Shown here: in pieces, positions 45,681 to 54,130 of the stretch
Layout: each line of letters starts with the position of its first letter
Numbering within the stretch: the first letter of the stretch is position 1
DNA from: Methanotrichaceae archaeon
GTDB taxonomy: Archaea; Halobacteriota; Methanosarcinia; Methanotrichales; Methanotrichaceae
Reading direction: 5' to 3'
NCBI GenBank assembly: GCA_013178225.1
Contig: JABLXE010000001.1
Coordinates: 248,001-312,000, forward strand
Length of the DNA stretch: 64,000 nucleotides
Program-made: the position numbers and the translations under genes
Notes under the pieces: generated by a model
Database searches by the model: none
The model's input: only the letters and a program-made list of their open reading frames with translations
What the model was told of the DNA's origin: nothing

Positions 45681-45909
45681 GCTTATTGGCCTCTTCTTCG
45701 ATCTCCGATTCCAGCTGATCCGGATCTACGTTCTTGGCTTGTTCTATGATATCTGCAAGCATGGAGCGCAGATCAACTTTTTTCAAGATCAGAACGCCCG
45801 GCTCCAGCTCATCTATTATAAACTCATCGCCAGCACTTATGCTCAGCTTGCGCCTGAACTCTTTTGGCAGCACTACTCTGCCTTTATCATCCACTCTGGT
45901 AAGAGGCAT
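45649..45909 (-). CDS. vapB: AbrB/SpoVT-type antitoxin, VapB-like
   Basis: 86 aa from MPLTRVDDKGRVVLPKEFRR, a swapped-hairpin AbrB domain, with a long acidic helical tail for toxin binding. The frame is open to 45996, but homology begins at 45909. Transcribed away from the restriction-modification gene, so the two systems share a promoter region of about 100 bp. Confidence 0.82.
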   Translation of the reverse strand: MPLTRVDDKGRVVLPKEFRRKLSISAGDEFIIDELEPGVLILKKVDLRSMLADIIEQAKNVDPDQLESEIEEEANKLARRKYEVLD

Positions 45910-46013
45910 AGAAGTTCTCGTCCCACATATGGGATTGATGAATCTTAAAGATTTGGTCTGTTCTGATGCTTGCTCGACAGTTTTATACTTCCTCAAACTT
46001 CATTTCCGGCCAA

Positions 46014-47936
46014 ATGTCGCCGGAAAGGCACTTTAAGAACAGCAACCTGTTCAGCAATCACTACCTGGAAAAGCTGGTGCAGAAGAGCCCGGAGTGGCGG
46101 GAAGATGAGGACTTGTCCAGGGTCCGTGCCGAGATCGACGGAATCTACCGGGGAAAGGCCAGGGTGCTCGAGAACTACAACGAGTCCCAGCTGGAGGAGA
46201 ACTTCATCCGCCCGGTGCTCCGGGCGCTGGGGCACCATTTCGGGGTGCAGGGGCGGGTGAAGAAGAAGGACCGCACTCCCGACTATGCCTTTTTCCCAGA
46301 TTCGGAGAGCCTGAACCTGGCCGATGCCGCAATAGGCCGCGAGGACTACTACCAGAGGGCGGTGGCGGTGGGCGATGCCAAGTCCTGGAAGGTATCGCTG
46401 GACAAGAGCCGCAAGGGTCTGGCCACCTTCGAGATGCAGAACCCCAGCTATCAGATCGACGTCTACCTGCGGGACACCCCACCCAAATGGGCCATTCTGA
46501 CCAACGGCCGGTACTGGCGGCTGTATCACGAGTCCACCAGCTACAAGCTTGACAGCTACTATGAGGTGGACCTGCCGGCACTGCTGGCGGAAGGCGACAT
46601 GGAGAGCTTCAAGTACTTCTATCTCTTTTTCCGGCGGCAGGCCTTCCCCAAGATCGTGGACGGCGACTGCTTCTTAGACCGGGTGCGGGAAGGGAGCACC
46701 GCCTACGCCAGCGAGATAGGCGAGGATCTGAAGGATAATGTGTACCGGGCCATGAAGATCCTGGCCGAAGGATTTCTGGCCGATCCCTCCAACCACCTCG
46801 GAAGCACTGAGGAGAGCATCCGGGAGGTGCAGGAGAACTGCCTGCGCCTGCTGTACCGGATGCTGTTCATTTTCTATGCCGAGAGCCGAAACCTGCTCGA
46901 TGTCGAAAACAGATATTACTACGAGCTGAGTCTGCAGAGGCTGAAGGTCGAGGTGGCCTCGCGGCTGGACCGGGCAGAGCCTCTGCTGGCGGTGCGCTAC
47001 AGCTACTGGGAAGCCCTGCGAAGCCTCTTTTCGCTGATCAATGACGGCAGCGAGTCAAGGGGCATACCCAAGGAGCAGTTCTACATTCCGGCCTACGATG
47101 GCGGGCTGTTCGATCCCGGCAAGGCCGAGAACAGCTTCCTGCAGGACAAGAGGATCGGCGACTCTTTCCTGGCCCAGGCGCTGGACCTTCTGGCCCGCTC
47201 GGAGAAGGCGGGGGAGAGGGGATTTGTGGACTACTCCAGCCTGGAGATCCGGCACCTGGGATCGATCTACGAGGGACTGCTGGAATACCGGCTGAAGCTG
47301 GCCGGGCAGCCCATGGTGGCGATCAAGGAGAAGGGGCGGGAGGTGTGGCTTTCTGACGGAGAGGAGAAGAAGCGCAAAGTTCTGGACCGGGTCGAGGCGG
47401 GCCAGATCTACCTGGTCACCGACAAGGGTGAAAGAAAAGCCACCGGCTCCTACTACACTCCGGACTACATCGTGAAGTACATCGTCAAAAACACTGTAGA
47501 GCCGGTGGTGGAGCAGAAGCGGCTGGAGTGGCTGGGGACCAGCCGGTCCTTCGCCGACTACATCCTGTCCATCAAGGTGCTGGACCCGGCCATGGGCAGC
47601 GGGCATTTCCTGGTGGAGGCCACCGACCAGCTGGCCCGCTGGCTGGTGCAGGCCTGGGCCACCGCCCGCCCGGAGGAAGCCGGGTCCGACGAGGTGGCGG
47701 AGCAGGACGTGCACTGGGCCCGGCGCGAGGTGGTCAGGAACTGCATCTACGGAGTGGACCTAAATCCCATGGCTGTCGAGCTGGCCAAGCTGTCGCTGTG
47801 GCTGACGACGGTGGCCTCAAACAAGCCGCTGAGCTTCCTCGATCACCACCTGAGGTGCGGCAACTCGCTGATCGGCGCAGAGCTGGAAAAGCTCACCGCC
47901 CTTCCGGGATCAAAGGGCGAGGACCTGCCCTTATAG
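46014..47936 (+). CDS. N-terminal part of a fused restriction-modification enzyme, ended by TAG
   Basis: 640 aa. A PD-(D/E)xK-like nuclease region near residues 80-125 (TPDYAFFPDSE, then AVAVGDAKSWKV) precedes the helical linker and a gamma-class N6-adenine methyltransferase domain with SYYTPDYIVKYIVKN and motif I VLDPAMGSGHFLVEATD. Eco57I/type IIG-like layout. The TAG at 47934-47936 interrupts it before motif IV. TATA-like TTTTATACTT at about 45979-45988 suggests a leaderless transcript from 46014. Confidence 0.8.
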   Translation: MSPERHFKNSNLFSNHYLEKLVQKSPEWREDEDLSRVRAEIDGIYRGKARVLENYNESQLEENFIRPVLRALGHHFGVQGRVKKKDRTPDYAFFPDSESLNLADAAIGREDYYQRAVAVGDAKSWKVSLDKSRKGLATFEMQNPSYQIDVYLRDTPPKWAILTNGRYWRLYHESTSYKLDSYYEVDLPALLAEGDMESFKYFYLFFRRQAFPKIVDGDCFLDRVREGSTAYASEIGEDLKDNVYRAMKILAEGFLADPSNHLGSTEESIREVQENCLRLLYRMLFIFYAESRNLLDVENRYYYELSLQRLKVEVASRLDRAEPLLAVRYSYWEALRSLFSLINDGSESRGIPKEQFYIPAYDGGLFDPGKAENSFLQDKRIGDSFLAQALDLLARSEKAGERGFVDYSSLEIRHLGSIYEGLLEYRLKLAGQPMVAIKEKGREVWLSDGEEKKRKVLDRVEAGQIYLVTDKGERKATGSYYTPDYIVKYIVKNTVEPVVEQKRLEWLGTSRSFADYILSIKVLDPAMGSGHFLVEATDQLARWLVQAWATARPEEAGSDEVAEQDVHWARREVVRNCIYGVDLNPMAVELAKLSLWLTTVASNKPLSFLDHHLRCGNSLIGAELEKLTALPGSKGEDLPL

Positions 47937-49961
47937 AACTTCGTTCTCAAGAGCCACGCCGACAGCCTGCAGAGCAAGTACAACCTGATTGCCGCTCTGC
48001 CGGATGACAACCTGCAGATGGTCAAGTGGAAGGAGGATCAGTTCCGGCAGATCCGGGACTCTGAGCTTTCCCGCAGGCTGCGGGAGCTGGCAAACGTGTG
48101 GTTGTCCACGTTCTTCGGAAACTCGGTTGAGGACGACGATTACTACGAGCTGCAGAACCACCTGAGCCCGGAGAAGTTCCTGGACTGGTCTGGCCTGAGG
48201 GGGCAGGACTGGTTCAGACGGGCGCAGCAGATCGGGGAGGAGAAGCAGTTCTTCCACTGGGAGCTGGAGTTTCCGGAGGCCTTCCAGGGCGAAAAGCGCG
48301 GGTTCGATGTGGTGATCGGGAATCCGCCGTACGTGAGGCAAGAAGCTTTCATTGACATTCAAAATTGTATTCGACAAATTTATGAGACATATAGTTCTAG
48401 AGCCGATATTTACGTCTACTTTTTCGAGAAGGGAGTGGTACTTTTATCTTCAGGTTCTCGCTTGGGATATATTGTATCAAATAAATTTATGAGGGCAAAT
48501 TATGGATATAACTTGCGTAGATATCTAGTAAATTATAGTTCAATTGATAAAATAATAGATTTTGGAGATACAAGCGTATTTGAAGGATTGACTGTTTATC
48601 CAAGCGTATTATTATTGCACAAATCTAATAATCACGAGAATGAACAAATCTCTATATGCAAACCGGGCACAATATCTCCCAGTCTGATGGAACAAGAGAT
48701 AGCGAGAGATTCGTATTATATATCTATTGAATCATTGAATGAAAATATATGGAATTTGGAGCCGAGTACCACTTCGAATCTGATAACAAAAATAAAATCA
48801 TATAGTCAAAGCGTTAAGGATTATTGCGGGGAGCCAACTCGAGGTATATTAACTGGATTAAACGATGTTTTCCTTGTCGATGAAAGAAAAAAGCAAGATA
48901 TAATTAAATCGAACCCTAAAGACTCAGCATTGTTCATGCCATATGTTAGGGGTCTTGATATAACTAGATGGTCGCCTTTAGATCCTAAGGAATATATAAT
49001 ATTTACTCAGAAAATTGATATAGACGAATATCCCGCCGTTAAAGAATATCTCTCCGAATTTAGAGATGCTCTCGAAGCAAGATCTGCTGTAACGACTATT
49101 GGTAATAAATGGTATGAACTTCATCAAATTGCAGGATATCAGCAACAGCTATCTCCAAAGATTGTCTATCCAAGTGTTTCTTCAGAATGCCGTTTTACTT
49201 TGGACGATGATAAAATAATCGTAGATAAAACCTGCTATTTTTTATCATCAGACAGTAAGTATCTAATTTCTATTTTAAATTCCAAGCTTATATTTTTTAT
49301 TGTCAGACAATTTGGTGCAGAACGCAGAGGCGGTTATTATGAGTTTCTGGGCCAATATGTCTCTCAACTCCCCATTCGTCGCATCTCTTTCACCACCCCC
49401 GAGCCCGAGCGCTCCGCCCTGGTCCAGGAGCTGAAAGACCTCTACGCCGCCGATCAGTTCGACCAGATTCTGGCCAGGGTGGAAGACCTCCTCCCCCAAG
49501 ACCAAGAGGGAAACATCATCGCCTGCCAGGAAAAGTCCGACGTGGTCCACGACCTGCTGGCCCATTTGGCCGGGCGGATGCTGGAGATGAACAAGGAGAA
49601 GCAGCAGGAGATCCGGGGCTTCCTGACCTGGCTGGAGGGCTACACGGGAGCAAAAATCGATTGCCTCAGTCCCAAGACAAAACTGCAGAGTTACTATCAG
49701 CACGATTACCAGAGCCTGATGGCGGTGCTCAAGAAGAACAACAAGAAGCTAACCATAGATCCGGCCCGCCGGGAGCCAGCTGAGGCCCTCCGAGCCGAGT
49801 TCGAGAGTTCCATGGGAAAGCTCGGGCCGCTGCTGCAGCGGATCGAAAGGACAGACCGGCTGATCGACGACATGGTCTACAAGCTGTACGGGCTGACTGA
49901 GGAGGAGATCAGGATTGTGGAGGGGAAGGAGAGCAGTACACCAAAACCAGCGATAGGTTAA
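47937..49961 (+). CDS. C-terminal part of the same restriction-modification enzyme
   Basis: The reading frame continues without shift after the TAG (NFVLKSHADSLQSKYNLIAA) to 49961, about 674 codons; the first internal ATG is 48018. It carries motif IV VIGNPPYVRQ, the target-recognition domain and C-terminal helices (ERSALVQELKDLYAADQFDQ). Residues from about 48340 to 49375 are AT-rich, with many ATA/AAT codons, unlike both flanks. If the TAG is a true stop, this half would need its own start and would lack the SAM-binding motif. Confidence 0.75.
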   Translation, partial: NFVLKSHADSLQSKYNLIAALPDDNLQMVKWKEDQFRQIRDSELSRRLRELANVWLSTFFGNSVEDDDYYELQNHLSPEKFLDWSGLRGQDWFRRAQQIGEEKQFFHWELEFPEAFQGEKRGFDVVIGNPPYVRQEAFIDIQNCIRQIYETYSSRADIYVYFFEKGVVLLSSGSRLGYIVSNKFMRANYGYNLRRYLVNYSSIDKIIDFGDTSVFEGLTVYPSVLLLHKSNNHENEQISICKPGTISPSLMEQEIARDSYYISIESLNENIWNLEPSTTSNLITKIKSYSQSVKDYCGEPTRGILTGLNDVFLVDERKKQDIIKSNPKDSALFMPYVRGLDITRWSPLDPKEYIIFTQKIDIDEYPAVKEYLSEFRDALEARSAVTTIGNKWYELHQIAGYQQQLSPKIVYPSVSSECRFTLDDDKIIVDKTCYFLSSDSKYLISILNSKLIFFIVRQFGAERRGGYYEFLGQYVSQLPIRRISFTTPEPERSALVQELKDLYAADQFDQILARVEDLLPQDQEGNIIACQEKSDVVHDLLAHLAGRMLEMNKEKQQEIRGFLTWLEGYTGAKIDCLSPKTKLQSYYQHDYQSLMAVLKKNNKKLTIDPARREPAEALRAEFESSMGKLGPLLQRIERTDRLIDDMVYKLYGLTEEEIRIVEGKESSTPKPAIG

Positions 49962-50003
49962 TAGCTCTGCAAATGTCAAATATCAGTATTCGGAGGCACG
50001 TAG

Positions 50004-50150
50004 TTGGCTCATCCCATAGAACTAGGTTTGGTCCTTGAAGGCGAAGATGCTAAAGAGTTCTTGAAGGATCTTAGAAATCCCAGAGCAACCAAAGAACAGA
50101 TAGAGATGTTCAAAGAGGCCGTCAAGCTCTATCGAGAACACCCTTTCTAA
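50004..50150 (+). CDS. 48-aa antitoxin-like partner of the GNAT gene
   Basis: TTG start with GGAGG seven bases upstream; MAHPIELGLVLEGEDAKEFL through VKLYREHPF. Acidic-helical and short. It lies seven bases before a GNAT gene, the layout of GNAT toxin-antitoxin pairs, although it lacks a visible ribbon-helix-helix. Confidence 0.6.
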   Translation: MAHPIELGLVLEGEDAKEFLKDLRNPRATKEQIEMFKEAVKLYREHPF

Positions 50151-50157
50151 TTCAGCC

Positions 50158-50685
50158 ATGATCATCTCATTCGATCAGCTTCAAATGGTACCTCTAGAAG
50201 AGAATATCGATCTGTCCCCATTCTCATCCTCAAACGAAGATCTTAACGACTTCCTTAAAAACGATGCTATAGAATCTCAAGAAGACCTGATAAGCAGAAC
50301 GTACATCTGCATCTGGAAGGATCGACCTGTTGGATTCTTCACTCTGGTTACCGATACCATTGAAGTGAAGCTGATAGAACAAAAGGACGGCATTGATGAT
50401 TATGCCTATCAGAAGTATCCGGCGATTAAGGTCGCCAGGATGGCAGTAGATGAAGAGTTTGCGGGATCGGGTGTGGGGAGATACTCGCTATTGGCTGCTA
50501 TCGGAAAAGTTCATCACATCTCGCAAGAAGTCGGTTGCAGATACATCACCGTAGATTCAAAAAAGGAATCGATAGGCTTTTACCTAAAGAATGGGTTCAG
50601 ACTCATCAAACGATATGAAAACCGAAAATTTCCGCCTATGTACCTCAATATGCACCCGATACTACAGAGGGTAGGCAGGAAATAG
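50158..50685 (+). CDS. GNAT acetyltransferase, possible toxin
   Basis: 175 aa. Begins with FDQLQMVPLEENIDLSPFSS and LNDFLKNDAIESQED, typical of the short-ORF GNAT group; acetyl-CoA site in VARMAVDEEFAGSGVGRYSL and C-terminal SIGFYLKNGFR. TacT-type toxins of this group acetylate aminoacyl-tRNA; the function here is inferred. Paired with a 48-aa gene upstream. Confidence 0.75.
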   Translation: MIISFDQLQMVPLEENIDLSPFSSSNEDLNDFLKNDAIESQEDLISRTYICIWKDRPVGFFTLVTDTIEVKLIEQKDGIDDYAYQKYPAIKVARMAVDEEFAGSGVGRYSLLAAIGKVHHISQEVGCRYITVDSKKESIGFYLKNGFRLIKRYENRKFPPMYLNMHPILQRVGRK

Positions 50686-50731
50686 ATTTATAAATATCGC
50701 ATTTAGCAGATTCGTTTAAGATCAGAATTCT

Positions 50732-50944
50732 ATGACCAAGAGAGCAAAGCCATTGGACGAATCTGATTTGAGAGTTCTGGGAATGGATGCCCTGAACAAA
50801 GCCTTGGTCCGGCGGAAAGCTCTGAGATTCCTGGCTCTATTTCACCGTGAGCCGACCGACTACGTCGAGATCTCCAAAAGGCTCTACGAAGGCCAAACAG
50901 TGGAGGCCATATTCAAGAGGGCTAAAGAACAGTGGAAGGGTTGA
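50732..50944 (+). CDS. small hypothetical protein
   Basis: 70 aa, basic, helical: MTKRAKPLDESDLRVLGMDA then LVRRKALRFLALFHR. TATA-like TTTATAAATATC at about 50686-50697 lies 35-45 bp upstream. Followed by an oligo-T run (TCTCTTTTTTTGC) suited to termination. Unknown function; not similar to the neighbours. Confidence 0.5.
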   Translation: MTKRAKPLDESDLRVLGMDALNKALVRRKALRFLALFHREPTDYVEISKRLYEGQTVEAIFKRAKEQWKG

Positions 50945-50965
50945 TCTCTTTTTTTGCTCGAATCG

Positions 50966-51040
50966 AAGAGGTAGTCGCTCCGCCCTGGCCCGAGTGTGGA
51001 AAGACCTCTATGACGCCGACCGGTTCGACATAAAATAATT
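50966..51040 (+). pseudogene. decayed fragment of a second restriction-modification gene copy
   Basis: The frame reads RSALARVWKDLYDADRFDIK and stops at TAA. It closely matches the enzyme segment RSALVQELKDLYAADQFDQI encoded at about 49408-49470, at both DNA and protein level. Only about 75 bp remain; the rest of this copy is gone. Confidence 0.6.
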
Positions 51041-51066
51041 GTGCAAGACAGAACAATAATAAAATT

Positions 51067-51262
51067 GTATGTGTTTAGCTCCCCAAAATAGCTCGCTTGA
51101 TTTCGATTTAGGTCAATAAAGGAATGCCAGCCAACAACTTGCACCAAAATGAAAAACGATATCAATAACCGCAGTTGCCTTAAGTTAGCTCTCTGAAACA
51201 GGTCATGCGAAAATTCATGAAATGGGTCCATTGATGCTGATTCGTAGGAGCTAAACACATAC
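51067..51262. mobile_element. 196-bp MITE-like element
   Basis: Perfect 16-bp terminal inverted repeats: GTATGTGTTTAGCTCC at 51067-51082 and its complement GGAGCTAAACACATAC at 51247-51262. They are flanked directly by identical 8-bp repeats ATAAAATT at 51059-51066 and 51263-51270, the mark of a target-site duplication. The interior has no complete transposase; a reverse-strand open frame crosses it and could be a remnant or chance. Confidence 0.75.
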
Positions 51263-51315
51263 ATAAAATTCAAACAATCATTAACATGCGAAAAAGTGGC
51301 TGGCGGTTACCGGTG

Positions 51316-51615
51316 TCAATAAACGATCTCCTCGACCTTGGCCCCTTTTGGAACCAGGGAATGATCCGGATTTCCGGATGGCTTCATCTCAATCCTTTTT
51401 CCCAGGGCCTTATAATATTCCATGTGTTTCTTTGCCAGGTCCAATTTTTCGTCTTTTACAGTATGAACGACATAGGCCTCTTTTCTGCCCTCGTCGTAGT
51501 AAAGCTCGTGACCTGCCCAGCCATGACTCTTCCTGACATCCATTCTCTCATCGAATTTTTGTTTCCATGCCGGAAAGTCTGGCGCACTGTGCCTCACAAC
51601 TCCGATTCGAATCAT
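51316..51615 (-). CDS. small alpha/beta-barrel-type hypothetical protein
   Basis: 99 aa from MIRIGVVRHSAPDFPAWKQK. The pattern (short strand, long helix, strands YYDEGRKEAYVVHTV) suggests a ferredoxin-like dimeric barrel of the antibiotic-monooxygenase/Dabb type. ATG 51615 has GGTGA upstream; another in-frame ATG is at 51633. Confidence 0.6.
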   Translation of the reverse strand: MIRIGVVRHSAPDFPAWKQKFDERMDVRKSHGWAGHELYYDEGRKEAYVVHTVKDEKLDLAKKHMEYYKALGKRIEMKPSGNPDHSLVPKGAKVEEIVY

Positions 51616-51633
51616 ATTTTCACCAATAAACAT

Positions 51634-51859
51634 TAATAATACTCATTCTATTAGACCTTATTCATCGATCATCAGATTGCAGTCTTCCATTGAATTAATC
51701 CTACAGTTCATAATGTCAGAATAGATTTTATAAGTTAAAATTTATAGCAGGCCATGGTGGAGGCGACCAGGTGGAGATAGAGCTATGTCATTCGTGGCTC
51801 GCTTTAGACACGAAGCTATTTTAAGCATATCTTGAGAGAGTCCCTGAGAGGATATTTCC
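51634..51859. other. intergenic region, promoter side of MBL gene
   Basis: 226 bp, AT-rich in the first half, no gene seen. ATTTTATAAG near 51726-51735 is TATA-like, but too far from 51860 for a short leader. Confidence 0.3.
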
Positions 51860-52519
51860 ATGAAGGTCACCATAATTTACGACAATACGTCTTTTCGAGA
51901 GGATCTTAAGGCCGACTGGGGCTTCTCCGCTCTCATCGAGGCCAGGGGAAAGAGGATTCTCTTCGATACTGGAGCCCGGGGCGATATCCTCTTCGATAAC
52001 ATGAGCGCGTTAGCTATCGACCCAAGATCTATCGAGGAAGTCTTCATATCCCATCCTCACGCCGACCACACCGGAGGGCTCTCGGACTTCCTCAGAATCA
52101 ATCCCGTCAGAGTGGTAATCCCCATTTCCTCTCCGGCCCCCAAGGGAGCCGAAGTTCTGAGGGTTGGAGAGCCAAGAGAGATCCACCCCGGGATATACTC
52201 CACCGGAGAGCTTGCAGGCATAGAGCAATCTATGGTCGTTGATTCGGGCCCGGGCCTCGTTGTGTTATGCGGGTGTGCTCACCCCGGCGTCGGCGTAATC
52301 CTTGATGCCGCCTCACAGTTCGGTGAAGTGAAAGGCCTCATAGGCGGGCTGCACGGATTCTCCGCCTTTGATAGGATAAAAGGCCTTGACCTGATCTGCC
52401 CGGCCCACTGCACTGCTCACAGATCGGAGATCATGAGAAGATTTTCAGAATCGTGTCTTGAGGGCGGGGCTGGAAGGGTTATCGAGATCGGAAAAGGCAT
52501 TTTCTGCAATCGATCATGA
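51860..52519 (+). CDS. metallo-beta-lactamase-fold hydrolase, dihydropterin-phosphate synthase-like
   Basis: 219 aa. The metal-binding HPHADHTGG (residues 65-73), FDTGARGDILFDN and CGCAHPGVGVILD fit the archaeal family annotated as 7,8-dihydropterin-6-yl-methyl-4-(beta-D-ribofuranosyl)aminobenzene-5'-phosphate synthase. Real substrates are mostly untested. Last chromosomal-looking gene before the integrated element. Confidence 0.8.
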   Translation: MKVTIIYDNTSFREDLKADWGFSALIEARGKRILFDTGARGDILFDNMSALAIDPRSIEEVFISHPHADHTGGLSDFLRINPVRVVIPISSPAPKGAEVLRVGEPREIHPGIYSTGELAGIEQSMVVDSGPGLVVLCGCAHPGVGVILDAASQFGEVKGLIGGLHGFSAFDRIKGLDLICPAHCTAHRSEIMRRFSESCLEGGAGRVIEIGKGIFCNRS

Positions 52520-52608
52520 ATTGAAATTACGCCGAGGGTGAGATAACCGCGCTATTTTACGGGTAACTCTTAAATACCTTAATGACCAATTTACTATCAG
52601 GTGAGCAC

Positions 52609-53118
52609 TTGGTTAAGCCTGATAAAGAGCGGTATGTTTGGCTGTATCTGCCATCCAAAGCCGATAAGGAGCGCTGGAGGGCAGCCGCGGACAAAGCCAA
52701 AACTAAGCTATCCAACTTCTGCATATCGATTATTGAGGAGCGGCTGGCAGAGGAAGAGGAGTTCAAGCCGCGGCGCGAGATTATGCGCGAAATGGAGTCT
52801 CTGAAAGCGGAAAATAAGACTTTGCGCGACGACCTCCGCCAGAAGGCCATAGTTCTCGAAAGATATGAAGGTGAATTGAAGAAATTTAGGGCTCAGGACT
52901 TCATTGGAGCGGAATACGCAGGCGTGCGGCGCTACAACAAGGAAATTGTGGATCTGCTAAAATCACGTGGCCAGGTGGATAGCTACAGGCTGCTTGAGGC
53001 TCTAGGCATAGATCCGAGGGAGAGCGACCTGGTTAAGGCGGTGTCTCACCAGCTGGAGGAGCTGGAAGCTTACGGCATGGTAGAGGCCACAGCGAAGGGC
53101 TGGAAATGGATCAGCTGA
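52609..53118 (+). CDS. coiled-coil HTH protein coupled to integrase
   Basis: 169 aa. An N-terminal part with YVWLYLPSKADKERWRAAAD (RHH-like adaptor), a coiled coil (MESLKAENKTLRDDLRQKAI), and a C-terminal winged-helix-like part (VDSYRLLEALGIDPRESDLV). TTG 52609 has AGGTGA five bases upstream and is preferred; an ATG at 52582 lies near a TATA-like TCTTAAATACC and would be too close to the transcription start. Overlaps the integrase start by 13 bp, so it may be an excision or integration partner. Confidence 0.6.
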   Translation: MVKPDKERYVWLYLPSKADKERWRAAADKAKTKLSNFCISIIEERLAEEEEFKPRREIMREMESLKAENKTLRDDLRQKAIVLERYEGELKKFRAQDFIGAEYAGVRRYNKEIVDLLKSRGQVDSYRLLEALGIDPRESDLVKAVSHQLEELEAYGMVEATAKGWKWIS

Positions 53119-54020
53119 GAGAGGCCTTCCTGGAGGACTGCCATCTCCGAGGAATGGCTGAAGTAACCGTCTTACATTATGGCTATTGCCTGAAGAACTT
53201 CGGTGCTTATCTGGCCAGCAAAGAGGCGGACCCTCTGCACGTGAATAGGGATATCCTGCGTGGTTTTATCGAATACCTCCGGAAGCAGGGCAAGACTCAG
53301 AAGACCGTCGAGAATTATTTCGCCGTCCTGTCCACATTCTACGAATACCTGGCCTTTGAAGAGCACGTGAGCGCTAATCCGGTCCTGCCGGTGAGAAAGA
53401 GGTATCTGAAGCGGTACAAGGATAACGACGACGGTCAGGCCCGGAAGCTTATTTCTGTCGTGGATATGGGCCGGCTGATCAACTCGACTCTGGATATCAG
53501 GGATAAGGCGGTGATCACTCTTTTAGCAAAGACAGGCATCCGGCGCCATGAGCTGGTAGAGCTGGATGTCTCCGATGTGGACCTGATCGAGAATAGAATC
53601 CGGCTGAAGCCCACAGCCAAGAGGACAAACAGGACGGTATTCTTCGACGATGAGTGCTCTTTCATCCTCCGGCGCTGGTTGAAGGTTCGGGAAGGCATGA
53701 ATGGAAAGGGCAATCCAGCCTTATTCCTGAATTCCGAGGGAGAGAGGCTCAACAGATCTGGCATTTATAATCTGGTGGTTCAGGCGGCTGAGAGGGTGGG
53801 CCTTCATGATGCCAGCTCCGAGCGGCTTGAAGACCACTTTGGCCCGCACTGTTGCAGACATTGGTTCTGCACTCACCTCTTCCGGGCTGGGATGAGAAGG
53901 GAGTTCATCAAGGAGCTACGGGGCGATGCCAGGAAAGAGGCCTTCGATCTGTATAATCATATCGATTTGAAGGAGCTGAGGGAGGCTTATCTGGCGTGCA
54001 TACCACAGCTAGGAGTTTGA
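53106..54020 (+). CDS. int: tyrosine recombinase / integrase
   Basis: 304 aa. A core-binding domain (1-100; VLHYGYCLKNFGAYLASKEA) and a catalytic domain with Arg146 (TGIRRHELVELDV), Lys near 168-172, HCCRH (His248, Arg251) and nucleophile Tyr283 (FDLYNHID). The LGH before the Tyr is RGD here. Belongs to archaeal XerC/D-like integrases of proviruses and plasmids. Marks the left part of the integrated element. Confidence 0.88.
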   Translation: MDQLREAFLEDCHLRGMAEVTVLHYGYCLKNFGAYLASKEADPLHVNRDILRGFIEYLRKQGKTQKTVENYFAVLSTFYEYLAFEEHVSANPVLPVRKRYLKRYKDNDDGQARKLISVVDMGRLINSTLDIRDKAVITLLAKTGIRRHELVELDVSDVDLIENRIRLKPTAKRTNRTVFFDDECSFILRRWLKVREGMNGKGNPALFLNSEGERLNRSGIYNLVVQAAERVGLHDASSERLEDHFGPHCCRHWFCTHLFRAGMRREFIKELRGDARKEAFDLYNHIDLKELREAYLACIPQLGV

Positions 54021-54130
54021 AGATAATTTAAGGGGAATTATATTTATTCAAAAAGCAGGATATGCAGTTATTGGCTGTAATTAAAAAAAGCTTAGTCTTC
54101 GGCAAGCTTGTCCTTGCATTATATATAAAA

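Noticed and set aside
47934-47936. Pyrrolysine decoding of the TAG as the default explanation
   Set aside because: TAG is an ordinary stop for mcrA and rpl1 in this window and no pyl genes are visible; a nonsense mutation is simpler, so the idea is kept only as an option to test.
50884-51273. A 129-codon reverse-strand frame crossing the MITE
   Set aside because: It spans the junction of the element, its target duplication and the restriction-gene relic, so it cannot be an ancestral gene; a transposase remnant inside the MITE remains possible but unproven.
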